From assembly GCA_003342895.1 (NCBI GenBank), contig PTFA01000365.1:496001-560000 (forward strand): DNA of 64,000 nt, in the 5' to 3' direction. Within the stretch, counting starts at the first letter, position 1, and every line of letters begins with the position of its first letter. The translations under genes were made by a program, and so were the position numbers. The DNA is from Casuarius casuarius. Its lineage: Eukaryota; Chordata; Aves; Casuariiformes; Casuariidae. Positions 51,501-57,800 of the stretch are shown here, piece by piece. A model generated the notes under the pieces. It worked only from the letters and a program-made list of their open reading frames with translations. It made no database searches and had not been told where the DNA came from.

Positions 51501-52727
51501 TTTGGCTACTGGCACAGTCAGCATTTACAGCAACTTAGTCTTCAGTGAAGTCTTTCTTTTCATGCAATTCCACGTTCCATCTGGGGTTTCTAATGTTTCC
51601 AAAGGTGTTTCCAAATGACAACAGGTTTTTTACACAAGGATAATATGCTAGGAGAGTCCTGCCAACTCCCTTTCAGAAATTCAGTTAGCGCTGAAGTCAA
51701 CAGTAGCATGCAAGTTAACTGAACCCTCCTCCCCAGCGTGGCTGCATCCAGGACTCTTCTAGAGCTCAGAGCGCGCCCGAGGTCTGCCCAAGGCCCTCTC
51801 CCGCTCCTCGCGGCCGGCTGGCCCCACAGCTCCCTAGCCCCGCGAGAGAGCAGCACCTCCCAGCCCTTCACAACAAAATCAGCTGCACGTTCCAGGCAGC
51901 TTGGGCAAAAACTTCCATCTGCCAGGCTTTGTTATGAGTGATCTCAGCCACCAGACCGTGTTATGGGCTAATTTGGATTCCTGCTCAGTCAAGCTCAGTG
52001 TACACCTGTGTACCCAACATGGTCCTTCGTTTCCTTTAATTCTTTGGTTTAAGATCATTCTTGTTTTAGTTCTTCTTTCAGCTTTTAGTTTTAGCTGTAA
52101 TTCCAATGTTAGTTTAAATGAAACCACTTTCATTATAGACAAAATGATCAGCTACAGATCTATACAATTTAGGACAACAGTGATTGTAGAAAATCCCCAT
52201 TTACATCCCTTGTTCTGTAGCTTAGCAAGGCAACTTACTTCCAGTATGATGCAACTGGTTCTCACTTTAAGCNCCTAGGAAACAGAATGTAAATAATACT
52301 GTAAAAGAGCAGCCCAGAACCATATTTACACTATGTAGGATTATAACATGCTAAGAATGACTGNGATAAAGCAGTATGCTTTAGTGCTAAATTGCATTTA
52401 TTGGAGTAGGAGGAACTCTATGTGGAAGTAAGCATATTGTTTGAGTACATTATACATAATACATCTATGTATGCAGATATATATATATTGATTTGAGGGG
52501 NTTTTTTGTCACTTCTAACTTCCTTCTGTTCCCAATATTGGTGAAAACATTGTTGTCCTGAATTTCTCCCAACCTTTGGATTTGGAGGATTTTTTTTTAA
52601 AGCACTCATCTTAATGCAGAAATATTTTTCATAATATTTAATATTTCCTTTTATTTTCCAGAATAAAGAGATAGAAGAATTAACAAAGATTTGTGATGAA
52701 CTGATTGCCAAAATGGGGAAAAGCTAA
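6428..52727 (+). CDS. TACC2: TACC2, 3' portion (16 constitutive coding exons, spliced)
   Basis: Transforming acidic coiled-coil protein 2 is a centrosome and spindle associated adaptor of the TACC family, which binds ch-TOG/CKAP5, Aurora kinase and chromatin factors such as GAS41. Sixteen exons with consensus AG/GT borders join in phase into 1015 codons and a stop. Residues 1-53 are acidic and Pro-rich. Residues 54-492, from one 1321-nt exon, carry Ser-rich phosphosite-like segments, a [16 protein letters not shown]-type block, a second YNFEPD block and a KKKK basic patch. Residues about 747-1015 form the TACC coiled coil, ending [11 protein letters not shown]. Phrases such as [27 protein letters not shown] and [11 protein letters not shown] match TACC2 rather than TACC1 or TACC3. 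The 5' exons, including the very large exon of the long isoform, lie outside the window. The first exon here starts on the third base of a codon, so no start codon is claimed. Confidence 0.96.
9430..9540 (+). mobile_element. tRNA-derived SINE-like relic
   Basis: AAGATATGGGAGACCTATAT and TTTGATTCCTTCCTCTCTCT resemble the B-box side of amniote tRNA-SINEs (GTGGGAGACCCAGGTTCAA…). No intact A box. The assignment is from memory of the pattern. Confidence 0.35.
9787..9813 (+). repeat. (GT)n microsatellite
   Basis: Nine GT units followed by CTGTCTGTATG. No other function apparent. Confidence 0.9.
12440..12470 (+). repeat. Interrupted (GT)n microsatellite
   Basis: GTGTGTGTCTGTGTGTGTGT-type repeat with two CT interruptions. 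Confidence 0.85.
14439..15759 (+). CDS. TACC2: TACC2 exon b (1321 nt, SDP-containing region)
   Basis: This is the largest exon in the window. The acceptor is TTTCCCACAG|GATT and the donor is AAGAC|GTAAGT. The reading frame runs on through the donor to a stop at 15761-15763, which splicing removes. It encodes the FRPPSHSF and [20 protein letters not shown] block, an RRKSTDSVP phosphosite-like segment, [17 protein letters not shown], an acidic middle, and then two SDP-type segments (about 15470-15530 and 15568-15640). It ends in [10 protein letters not shown]. Similar segments in the TACC family bind nuclear factors. A 163-aa frame on the opposite strand (14761-15252) is a shadow of this exon. 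Confidence 0.97.
18761..18787 (+). repeat. T19A8 hairpin-capable run
   Basis: A T run immediately followed by an A run. An 8-bp self-complementary core is possible. Confidence 0.85.
19110..19145 (+). CDS. TACC2: TACC2 candidate 36-nt cassette exon
   Basis: The acceptor (TTCTTTGTCTTAG, ending 19109, after a long pyrimidine tract) and the donor TT|GTAAGT are both strong. The segment enters with two codon bases already used and leaves in the same phase. Splicing it in adds 12 residues, [12 protein letters not shown], between TPLKT and DTFRVKK without a stop. I believe this insertion exists in described TACC2 isoforms, but I cannot verify that here. The phase-neutral length and open frame point to an optional exon. 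Confidence 0.75.
20195..20290 (+). repeat. MIR-like SINE relic
   Basis: GATGGGAAACTGAAGCAGAC, then TAATTTGCTTAAGACC and GGAGCAGGGATTTGAT follow the MIR core order (GGGAAACTGAGGC, AACTTGCCCAAGGTC, GCAGGGATTTGAA). Confidence 0.5.
20588..20648 (+). CDS. TACC2: TACC2 exon c ([20 protein letters not shown])
   Basis: The acceptor is TTTGTTTTTAG|T and the donor is CTCAG|GTAAAG. The 61-nt exon completes a split Thr codon, adds 20 codons and ends in phase 0. It encodes a basic Lys/Arg/Ser/Pro segment highly characteristic of TACC2, possibly a nuclear localisation or phosphorylation region. Confidence 0.95.
20649..21716 (+). other. TACC2: TACC2 intron (1.1 kb)
   Basis: Nothing identifiable. A 102-codon frame at 21113-21421 has no domain and no matching splice phase. 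Confidence 0.65.
21717..21924 (+). CDS. TACC2: TACC2 exon d (DPTP…[10 protein letters not shown])
   Basis: The acceptor is TTTTTATGCAG|GATCCC and the donor is GAGG|GTACGC. The exon starts in phase 0 and ends one base into a Glu codon. It contains [30 protein letters not shown] and [17 protein letters not shown], all typical of TACC2. Confidence 0.95.
24117..24182 (+). CDS. TACC2: TACC2 candidate 66-nt cassette exon
   Basis: The acceptor ATTGCCATTGCAG and the donor GGAA|GTACGT bound 66 nt that are open only in the phase required here (in and out after one base). It would insert 22 residues starting [13 protein letters not shown], rich in Ala, Pro and Val with Asp/Glu. This composition suits the surrounding low-complexity region. 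There is no family evidence that this exon is used, so the call rests on splice signals, phase and composition. Confidence 0.4.
25645..25670. repeat. Perfect 12-bp inverted repeat (2-nt spacer)
   Basis: TTTCAGGCAAAT, GA, ATTTGCCTGAAA. It lies about 210 nt upstream of TACC2 exon e and could form a hairpin in the pre-mRNA. Confidence 0.95.
25880..25941 (+). CDS. TACC2: TACC2 exon e ([21 protein letters not shown])
   Basis: The acceptor is GTTTCTGTTGCAG|AATTGG and the donor is GCCT|GTAAGT. The 62-nt exon completes the split Glu codon and ends in phase 0. The [12 protein letters not shown] motif is strongly conserved in the family. Confidence 0.95.
25942..27693 (+). other. TACC2: TACC2 introns flanking exon f
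   Basis: Intron sequence at 25942-26806 and 26923-27693. I see no further exon, RNA gene or clear repeat. Confidence 0.6.
26807..26922 (+). CDS. TACC2: TACC2 exon f ([16 protein letters not shown])
   Basis: The acceptor region is a tandem CCAGCAG. The exon starts at 26807 (extra Gln) or 26810. The donor is CAGG|GTATGT, leaving in phase 2. It contains [20 protein letters not shown], a TACC2 landmark. Confidence 0.94.
27694..27865 (+). CDS. TACC2: TACC2 exon g ([12 protein letters not shown]…SETIEI)
   Basis: The acceptor is TTTCCTCAG|GTCAAG and the donor is GAAATA|GTAAGT. The exon completes a Gly codon and adds 57 codons. It is a variable linker that still matches TACC2 at [17 protein letters not shown] and [10 protein letters not shown]. 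Confidence 0.92.
28047..28071. repeat. Perfect 11-bp inverted repeat (3-nt spacer)
   Basis: GAATTCAGAAA, AAA, TTTCTGAATTC, with an EcoRI-type hexamer at each outer end. Confidence 0.95.
28466..29047. mobile_element. hAT-type (Charlie-like) non-autonomous DNA transposon relic
   Basis: The left end (28466-28486) and right end (29027-29047) are inverted copies, matching at 17 of 21 positions. They share GGTTCTCAAAT, the typical GGTTCTCAA end of hAT-Charlie elements. The flanking octamers ACAGACCT and GAAGTCTT agree at only 4 of 8 positions, so any target duplication is decayed. The interior (about 540 bp) shows no transposase. Confidence 0.55.
29282..29422 (+). CDS. TACC2: TACC2 exon h ([12 protein letters not shown]…FAQKLQ)
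   Basis: The acceptor is CTTAAACTTCAG|ACATCT and the donor is CTTCAG|GTTTGT. It is 47 codons, phase 0 at both ends. It contains [14 protein letters not shown] and the TACC2 hallmark [19 protein letters not shown] just before the coiled coil. Confidence 0.95.
29443..29513 (+). repeat. Pyrimidine tract (TTTC)n/(TCCCTC)n
   Basis: About 60 nt of almost pure pyrimidine begin some 25 nt after the exon h donor and end in CCCCACAG. It can act as a very strong polypyrimidine tract, or form triplex DNA with its polypurine complement. Confidence 0.9.
29514..29543 (+). CDS. TACC2: TACC2 candidate 30-nt cassette exon
   Basis: A 60-nt pyrimidine tract ends in CCCCACAG and is followed by ten open codons ([10 protein letters not shown]) and the donor GAG|GTGAGG. 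The flanking exons are both phase 0, so inclusion adds ten residues between FAQKLQ and EELEFA, at the start of the coiled coil. The upstream intron would be only 91 nt. The pyrimidine tract is also a simple repeat, so the acceptor could be fortuitous. Confidence 0.35.
30247..30268 (+). repeat. (GT)11 microsatellite
   Basis: An uninterrupted GT run about 125 nt upstream of the exon i acceptor. Confidence 0.9.
30393..30482 (+). CDS. TACC2: TACC2 exon i (start of TACC coiled coil)
   Basis: The acceptor is TTTGACAG|GAGGAG and the donor is GCCGAG|GTATCT. It is thirty codons, phase 0 at both ends. [19 protein letters not shown] begins the TACC domain. The last third (SSFCSLDAE) is less like mammalian TACC2, but the length is the same. 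Confidence 0.92.
30483..37217 (+). other. TACC2: TACC2 intron (6.7 kb)
   Basis: It contains the 33149-33217 poly-T run interrupted by an N gap, a local CpG cluster at 35039-35090 and a GGCA microrepeat near 36180. Short frames after AG sites at 32219 and 36121 do not fit the TACC2 phase. Confidence 0.65.
33149..33217. repeat. Poly-T run spanning an assembly gap
   Basis: Twenty-five T, a 21-base N gap (33174-33194), then 23 T. The true length is unknown. The run probably caused the gap. Confidence 0.9.
37218..37361 (+). CDS. TACC2: TACC2 exon j ([14 protein letters not shown])
   Basis: The acceptor is AAACACAG|AGAGAA and the donor is GCAGAG|GTAATT. It is forty-eight codons, phase 0 at both ends. 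It contains [19 protein letters not shown] and [12 protein letters not shown], as in TACC2. The acceptor has a weak, A-rich upstream tract, unusual among the exons here. Confidence 0.94.
38256..38332 (+). CDS. TACC2: TACC2 exon k ([19 protein letters not shown])
   Basis: The acceptor is CTTTGTTTCAG|ATTGTG and the donor is ATGAG|GTAAGT. It is 77 nt, ending in phase 2. It encodes the charged heptad-repeat coiled coil of the TACC domain. Confidence 0.95.
40690..40925 (+). mobile_element. CR1 LINE 3'-end fragment
   Basis: GAGGAAATTCAGAAAACAGC, a later AGATGACCTCTTGAGATTC and GTAACCCTGGGTTTCTGTG resemble the CR1 3' region (…GATGACCTCTTGAGGTCCCTTCCAACCC…). The sequence is 5'-truncated and diverged, and no frame remains. 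Confidence 0.55.
41516..41541 (+). repeat. T26 homopolymer
   Basis: An uninterrupted T run inside a TACC2 intron. If it is the tail of a minus-strand retroposon, its body is not recognisable. Confidence 0.85.
43068..43111 (+). CDS. TACC2: TACC2 exon l ([14 protein letters not shown])
   Basis: The acceptor is TTTCCTCTTATAG|GAAAAT and the donor is GATAG|GTAGGT. It is 44 nt, from phase 2 to phase 1. The YEKTIAQMI motif is near invariant in TACC proteins. Confidence 0.95.
44595..44660 (+). repeat. MIR-like SINE relic
   Basis: GTGCCTCTGTTACCTTTTGT, then ATGTAAAACGGAGCTAATCT parallels the MIR tail (GTGCCTCAGTTTCCCCATCT, GTAAAATGGG). Short and diverged. Confidence 0.4.
46664..46672 (+). CDS. TACC2: TACC2 candidate 9-nt microexon
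   Basis: Nine bases (GCAAGCCTG) sit between AAACAAACAG and a perfect GTAAGT donor. Inclusion keeps the frame and changes QMI-EDEQ to QMI-GKP-EDEQ. Several TGC motifs lie in the 40 nt before the acceptor, as upstream of SRRM4-dependent neural microexons. The call rests on these signals only. Confidence 0.45.
47287..47327 (+). repeat. (GATA/ATAG)n simple repeat
   Basis: GATAGATAGATAGAGATATG decaying into ATAT steps. Confidence 0.85.
47855..47875 (+). other. G-run with G-quadruplex potential
   Basis: G6 T G3 C G10 followed by ATC supplies four or more G-tracts on the coding strand, within the 6.3-kb TACC2 intron. Confidence 0.6.
49388..49548 (+). CDS. TACC2: TACC2 exon m ([21 protein letters not shown])
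   Basis: The acceptor is TCCTTCTAACAG|AGGATG and the donor is CGGAAG|GTGAGT. The exon completes a Glu codon and adds 53 codons. [20 protein letters not shown] and [15 protein letters not shown] form the core TACC coiled coil. Confidence 0.96.
50137..50243 (+). CDS. TACC2: TACC2 exon n ([20 protein letters not shown])
   Basis: The acceptor is TTTTCATTTAAG|AACGAA and the donor is GACAG|GTAATT. It is 107 nt, ending in phase 2. It encodes a conserved TACC coiled-coil segment including [16 protein letters not shown]. Confidence 0.96.
50842..50869. repeat. Perfect 10-bp inverted repeat (8-nt spacer)
   Basis: TCACTCCTTA at 50842-50851 pairs with TAAGGAGTGA at 50860-50869, in the intron before TACC2 exon o. 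Confidence 0.9.
51282..51402 (+). CDS. TACC2: TACC2 exon o ([20 protein letters not shown])
   Basis: The acceptor is TTTTTTTCTAG|AGCCAA and the donor is CAAAAG|GTAAAG. It is 121 nt, ending in phase 0. It encodes the coiled coil through [11 protein letters not shown]. Confidence 0.96.
51730..51870. promoter_or_regulatory. CpG-rich patch in the last TACC2 intron
   Basis: About 140 nt of GC-rich DNA with clustered CpG (GCGCGCCCGAGG, CTCGCGGCCGG, CCCGCGAGAG) in an otherwise AT-rich intron. It may be a small CpG island or promoter. It lies 2 kb before the Ly6-like gene. Function is inferred only from composition. Confidence 0.4.
52662..52727 (+). CDS. TACC2: TACC2 terminal coding exon
   Basis: The acceptor is TTATTTTCCAG|AATAAA. 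It is twenty-one codons plus TAA, encoding [21 protein letters not shown], the family's conserved C-terminus. Confidence 0.97.
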   Translation, partial: NKEIEELTKICDELIAKMGKS

Positions 52728-53220
52728 CTTTTAACCAAATTTCTGGACTCCGATATTGAGTGCAATATGACCATTGGCACACTGATGTCCATACATTTAT
52801 GTGGACAGGTTATATTTTCACTTTTTCGTATGCACTACTGTATTTTCTTTCTAAATAAAGTTGATTTAATTGTATGCAGTACTAAGATGACTATCAGAAT
52901 TTCTTGCTATTGTTTGCATTTTCATAGTATAATTCATAGCAAGTTGATCTCAAAGTTCCTGTATCAGGGAGATTGTCAAGTTCTCTAATAAATTACGAAT
53001 TGCTGATCCTAGCCTTCCCTTTGTACATGAGTTCCCATGTTGGATGTCTTTTGGATTTAATATAAACATGTATTACTTGCATGGGGACTCTTGCCTTAAG
53101 GAGTGTAAACTTTATCTGCATTTGCCGATTTGTAAAATAAAACTAAAAATGAAAAAAATTAAAATGCATGTCACTTAAATGAAATTCTCTATTGTAAATA
53201 AATTTTTTCGTTGAAAGTTA
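52728..53220 (+). other. TACC2: TACC2 3' untranslated region (approximate end)
   Basis: AT-rich sequence after the stop holds AATAAA hexamers at 52854, 52987, 53136 and 53197. A Pumilio-type TGTAAATA (53193-53200) overlaps the last one. The true cleavage site is not determined; the 53136 or 53197 signal would give a UTR of about 430-490 nt. Confidence 0.6.
53136..53141 (+). promoter_or_regulatory. Candidate TACC2 poly(A) signal
   Basis: This is an AATAAA hexamer in an A-rich stretch about 410 nt after the TACC2 stop. The hexamers at 52854-52859, 52987-52992 and 53197-53202 are alternatives. Confidence 0.45.
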
Positions 53221-53844
53221 GAGATAAGTATGACTTTATTTTACATGCTTCANTTGATTACTTTATGTGCAGCACCAGATATAGCACCTCTTATTAAGGA
53301 ACTCCTTCAGAGATGGTACTTTATTTCATTGAGTAGTGTTGCTGCACATCGATGCTACTGGGACACTCTGCCAGGACTTAGTGATAAGAATGAACTACTT
53401 ATAGGCACATACATGTATCTGTATGTAAATACATATATGCTAGATTGGGACCATTCAGCTCTCAAGCATAGGCTTGATCCTAAAAAATGTTTAATACTCT
53501 GACCTCGATCCAGCAAATCACTTGGACAAATGCCATGAGACTGTGCATGAGCTGCAAATTGTGACATCAGGTGATGGGATGGTGTTTTTTAAGCCTATCT
53601 ACCANTGATATGTGAATACATTTTCTTCTTCCTGCTCGTGGAAGAATTTACGTGCAGAGCTTGTGGAGGTGAAGTACATGTGGTTAGAAGTACAAACAGA
53701 ATAAGCTAGATAAGTAGCATTTTCGCACACTTCTTTATCCTATAAGCCATCCTCTGCAGAGGATTAGGTTTGTAAGATAAGCGTTAAGGCTTTAATAGCA
53801 AACAAACTGCTTTCTTTGTCTAATGGTACATCTCTTGTATCTCC

Positions 53845-53899
53845 ATGATGAGGACAGTCTTCAGCCTGGTTCTTGTCAGCTCCCTTTTTGTAATCAAAA
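53845..53899 (+). CDS. Ly6-like gene exon 1 (signal peptide)
   Basis: Two tandem ATG codons (53845 and 53848) precede a hydrophobic signal sequence. The donor AAAA|GTAAGT leaves after one base of a Ser codon. A separate 5'UTR exon upstream is possible and not located. Confidence 0.85.
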
Positions 53900-55685
53900 G
53901 TAAGTCAACTCCCTTTCCTTTTCATTCCTTTTTCTTTTCTTTTTTTTTCGTGGTTTCCTACCTTAGGCATGGGCTCAGGCTCTTTGCTGTGTTCTGGGCT
54001 TTTCTCCTATGTTTGTTTGTATTCAGATTGTGTATGTGGTTAGCAGCGCAGAGTTTTACCTCTGCTATGTAATGTAAAATATAAATATTTATGCTAACAA
54101 ATTTAAATGGGTCCCTGAGGATATCAGTTGTACCTTTTGCTTTGCAACATGTAAGTATGNTATTTTAAATATGTTTCATGTTCATGCTTGCTTTCAAAAT
54201 ACCNCATAGTTTGAACTAAGGATAAACTCTGGGGAAAAAAAGGATCAGGTTATGATTGTAATGTTTAAACAAAAGGAAAACTCTTAAGATATACTGTTGT
54301 AGCCTTCTGGCTGAATTGATACTTTAANAGAAAAAATCTTACCATGGTCTGTGTTTACGTAAGTGTTTATAGTGTACTTTTTAATGATATTTGGGACCAA
54401 AGAACATGCTGAAGGGAAAAAAATGATAATACTCCAACTTGTTCTAGTGGACACTGCTCTGAAAATGTTACAAGAAGGTGTGGATGCAATTACAGAATAT
54501 CTGATACTTATAGATTATTTTAAGTGCAAGTTAAAACAACCAAGTAACGTGACTGATTTTTATGTCTTAAAATGCAGTATCAGGACTGATTCTGAAAAAG
54601 AAACATTGATAGGATTTTACATAATCTTTAGCTATTTTTAATGCATTTTGCAATTTTTGCATGTTCTTCAAACAAAATTATCTGCATAGCTGTTGTTTTA
54701 AAATATTTTTACAAACTCTAAACACTACTATTATAAGATGTCTTCTTTCTTAACGACAGGTGAAGCACTGCAATGTTACACTTGTGTGGGTTCTAGTGAT
54801 GAAGACTGTAACAGACAAGGAACTCAGCAGTGTCCAGGGCATTCAGATGCATGTGCAGTGATAAGAGGACAAGCAAGTAAGTAGCCACGAACACTTCAGA
54901 CTCATTAAATATAGAAAATAAATAAATAANTAAATAACCAGTGTTGGAAGGAGAAGAGGGTAGTCAGATAAGGAGGAAAAAAAAGATAAATGTTTGCTCT
55001 CAAAATAAATCCTGGTAATACATTAAAATTAGGAATTGACATTTATTAGCAGCAATCTAATACAAATTCTCACTGAGTTTGATTTGTTAAATCACCATGA
55101 TGTTGAGCCATATCATGAAAGCTATAAAAGAGTATCTTAAATATTAGCCACTTCTTACTTATATCTGTCACTTTTAAATTAAATGACTTATCTTGACATT
55201 AAGAAAGAAATGAACCTAATGAGACACTGTACTTGAGTAGGTTTCAAAATATTTAAGGTGCATCAGTTGTATCAAAGATAAATTACAATTATTGAAACTT
55301 AAGTGGGAGCTTNGGAGTGTGCTGTAATCTGTTGCATTTGTATCCATTTGCTTGTAAGAATGGCAAACCTTTGTTCTTCTTGACTATTAGATGGTCAAAT
55401 TCATGTTAATAAAACACAGATATGAGTAAGTGAAGTTGAGCATCCTGCTATGTTGGGGTTCAATGTGGCTCTGTTCCAGGTGGCATTATGAAGTCCTGTT
55501 CATTCAGGTCGTTCTGTGAGCGGGCAAAGAGAGACGGATCCAGAGCGCCTGGAGTGAGTGTTCACTGCTGTTACTCAAACAATTGCAATGCAAAAAGCCT
55601 GGGCTCAAGAATCACCACTTCCATGAGCTACTTANCTCTTCTCATCTTCACACTGTTTTGGCACGCATTGTTTAAGCTGACATGA
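53845..55685 (+). CDS. Ly6/uPAR-family GPI-anchored protein (3 exons, 125 aa)
   Basis: This is a predicted secreted three-finger protein tethered to the outer membrane by GPI. Exon 1 encodes a signal peptide (MMRTVFSLVLVSSLFVIK). Exons 2 and 3 encode LQCYTC near the mature N-terminus, ten cysteines in total, and the diagnostic CCYSNNCN ending. A hydrophobic tail (LLIFTLFWHALFKL) then suits GPI transfer, with a likely omega site in the Ser/Gly-rich stretch before it. All introns are phase 1, the usual Ly6 arrangement. The gene lies 1.1 kb after TACC2 on the same strand. One N (55635) makes a single tail residue uncertain. The family call is firm, but the specific orthologue is not recognised. 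Ligand and function are unknown; relatives modulate complement, nicotinic receptors or cell adhesion. Confidence 0.9.
54760..54876 (+). CDS. Ly6-like gene exon 2
   Basis: The acceptor is CTTAACGACAG|GTGAAG and the donor is AGCAA|GTAAGT. It is phase 1 to phase 1. It encodes EALQCYTCVGSSDEDC and the next loop, with five of the ten cysteines. Confidence 0.9.
54901..54940 (+). repeat. (AAAT)n simple repeat
   Basis: AAATAAATAAATAA with one N, shortly after the Ly6-like exon 2. Confidence 0.8.
55480..55685 (+). CDS. Ly6-like gene exon 3
   Basis: The acceptor is CTCTGTTCCAG|GTGGCA. It encodes MKSCSFRSFCERA, VSVHCCYSNNCN and the C-terminal hydrophobic GPI signal, ending in TGA at 55683-55685. Confidence 0.9.
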
Positions 55686-57800
55686 AAGAAAAAATTAGTA
55701 CCATAAAGCAACAAGTCTGCCTTTTTTGAAAAGATTTAATGTATTTTCTAATCATGTTACTCTGTGTACCATATTTTTCAGTAGGAAAAAAAGCAGTAGG
55801 CAGACCTGACAGATGTTAAGATAAAAGTTGTTGCATCTGTTAAAGAATGTCTTGACATATATTTAAGCATATATGCTCTTCTTATTTATCCTAAGGGGTT
55901 TATTGTGATAATATGTAACATTTTTCTATGACTTGGATAATGTATGTAAAGAGAAAGAGAAATCTTAGCTGCAAGTAGCAGCCTTGTACTATGGTAAAGG
56001 GCCAGTATCTTCCAAATGCTGCTTAGTGTTGGCTTACATTCAGAAGAAAGCTAAAATTTTCAAGCACAAAGTGACTGAGAACTCTAGTAAGCCGTGATGC
56101 AGTTAATCTTTCAGAGAACATTTGCAAACTGGGCAAAGCCAGAAAATTTGAAATAAGTATGGTATATAATCGTTACTATAAATTGCTTAAGAGATGGTCA
56201 TTAAGAGAATAGTTCATGAAAATGTTAAGTATATTTCCTGAAAATCCTTTTCTATTCTTGTCTNATAATGTAAGAATCTTGCTATGATGCTGGAGGGAAG
56301 GAAAAAAAGAAAAAAGAAGCNTNGAAGTGGTTTTGAGATGGTAAGCTCCCTTCCAGAGTTCAACAACTTCTATCTCTACTGTTAGTTTTGAGAACAAGAT
56401 GGTTAATCCTTGAGTAATNATATTTTTTAATCCAAATTCTTCTTGCAGTTTCAAATAATATAGTTCATTCTTCACTGTCCTAAACCTGGTTCTGTGAGAG
56501 TAAGAGTATATAGTCTCACCCCTCTCTCATTGACATCAATAAGTGGGGGAGCTGGTCTGTGATGGTTTGTATATCCTTTAAGTTTTGCAAAGGAATGAAA
56601 TTACTTGGGGACCTTTCATGATGTAAAGAACTAAATCAACATAATCAACGATCACATTCATTGCAGTCTTACCAAGTAAGCACTCAGGAATGGGCCACGT
56701 CACAGAAGGCGTTGTACGTCACTAGCTAGCAGGCAGACGTTACTTTGGGAAGGTANAAGTAGGTGGTACCTCCATTGATTCATAAGTGGGAGTACAGATA
56801 TGCAGATGATCAGTATTCAGATTTTTAATATCCAGCAGTGATGATCTGATCTAATCTCCAGTACACACAACACACAGAACTAGCATAAAATCCAGTAGGT
56901 GTAACTCAAGCTGGTCTTGCAGTGGAAAGTTCTAATTTTGTTTGCTCNCGTGGAAAAAGATACGGTCACAAGTTTATGGAACTCACAAAATACGTGGCAA
57001 ATTAGTTTTTCACTAGCTTTCTGTTGTGACTTTTTCCACTCATTCTTTGAATAATCAATTCCAGGCAGTGTGTCTTAGGATTCTGAAGACATCTACAAAA
57101 AATTTATCAAGAAGATTGCAACCTCTAGAGGGTTGCTTTAAGTGAAATCGCTGAAACTTCCAAGTCCAATATATCCCTAACCTGCCTTTTAGCTGTTGTC
57201 TGTCACACTGACCAAACTGTCCCACTGCTTTCTTGTACAGTTTCCTCTGTCTGGATCCTTTCATCATCTTTCATAGTTTGTGAATGCCTCAGACTGGGAC
57301 TATCCTTTTGGATTTTCTTTGCATGGGATCACAAACAGTGGGATTCTGGTCTGTGATTAGTTGCTAGGCACAACCATAAAGCTGTTAAATAAGACTGCAG
57401 CAGTGCAAAGAGATCTTGGCTGAGAATATAAATTCAGACTTAAATATCTCATATGCGTAAAAAATACTAGCTGATAAATATTTTTCATTTTATTCTCAGC
57501 TTGAATCAGTTCCTTCAAGGTGTTCTGCTACACTAAACATGTATTGATTGAATCTTTTTTTCTGATTGTGCTGTAATGACAAATCCACATCATATGTAAT
57601 GTCTGTATATACTCTGTGCATTTTCTTAATGAGAAGTTACAATATATGCAATGTCTGACAATGTCTCTTGATAAACAAAATTGCATCTTTTATTTGGGAT
57701 TTCCAGTTGCGTGTGGCCGCCTGTCTTCTGGCAGAAATTCAAGCTTTCTCAGTAGGATGTATTGCTTAAATTGTTAAATAAAGTAAAGCATGTTGATAGT
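55686..57800 (+). other. Probable Ly6-like 3'UTR and flank
   Basis: There is no coding signal. The best poly(A) hexamer is AATAAA at 57777-57782, which would give a 3'UTR near 2.1 kb; an earlier non-canonical site is possible. Around 56520-56560 a CATTGACATCAATAAGTGG-like stretch resembles a common reptilian or avian repeat remnant. Confidence 0.35.

Larger units (their letters stand above)
49549..52661 (+). other. TACC2: TACC2 3'-terminal introns
   Basis: Three introns, at 49549-50136, 50244-51281 and 51403-52661. The last holds a CpG-rich patch near 51730-51870. A 10-bp perfect inverted repeat lies at 50842-50869. Confidence 0.6.
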
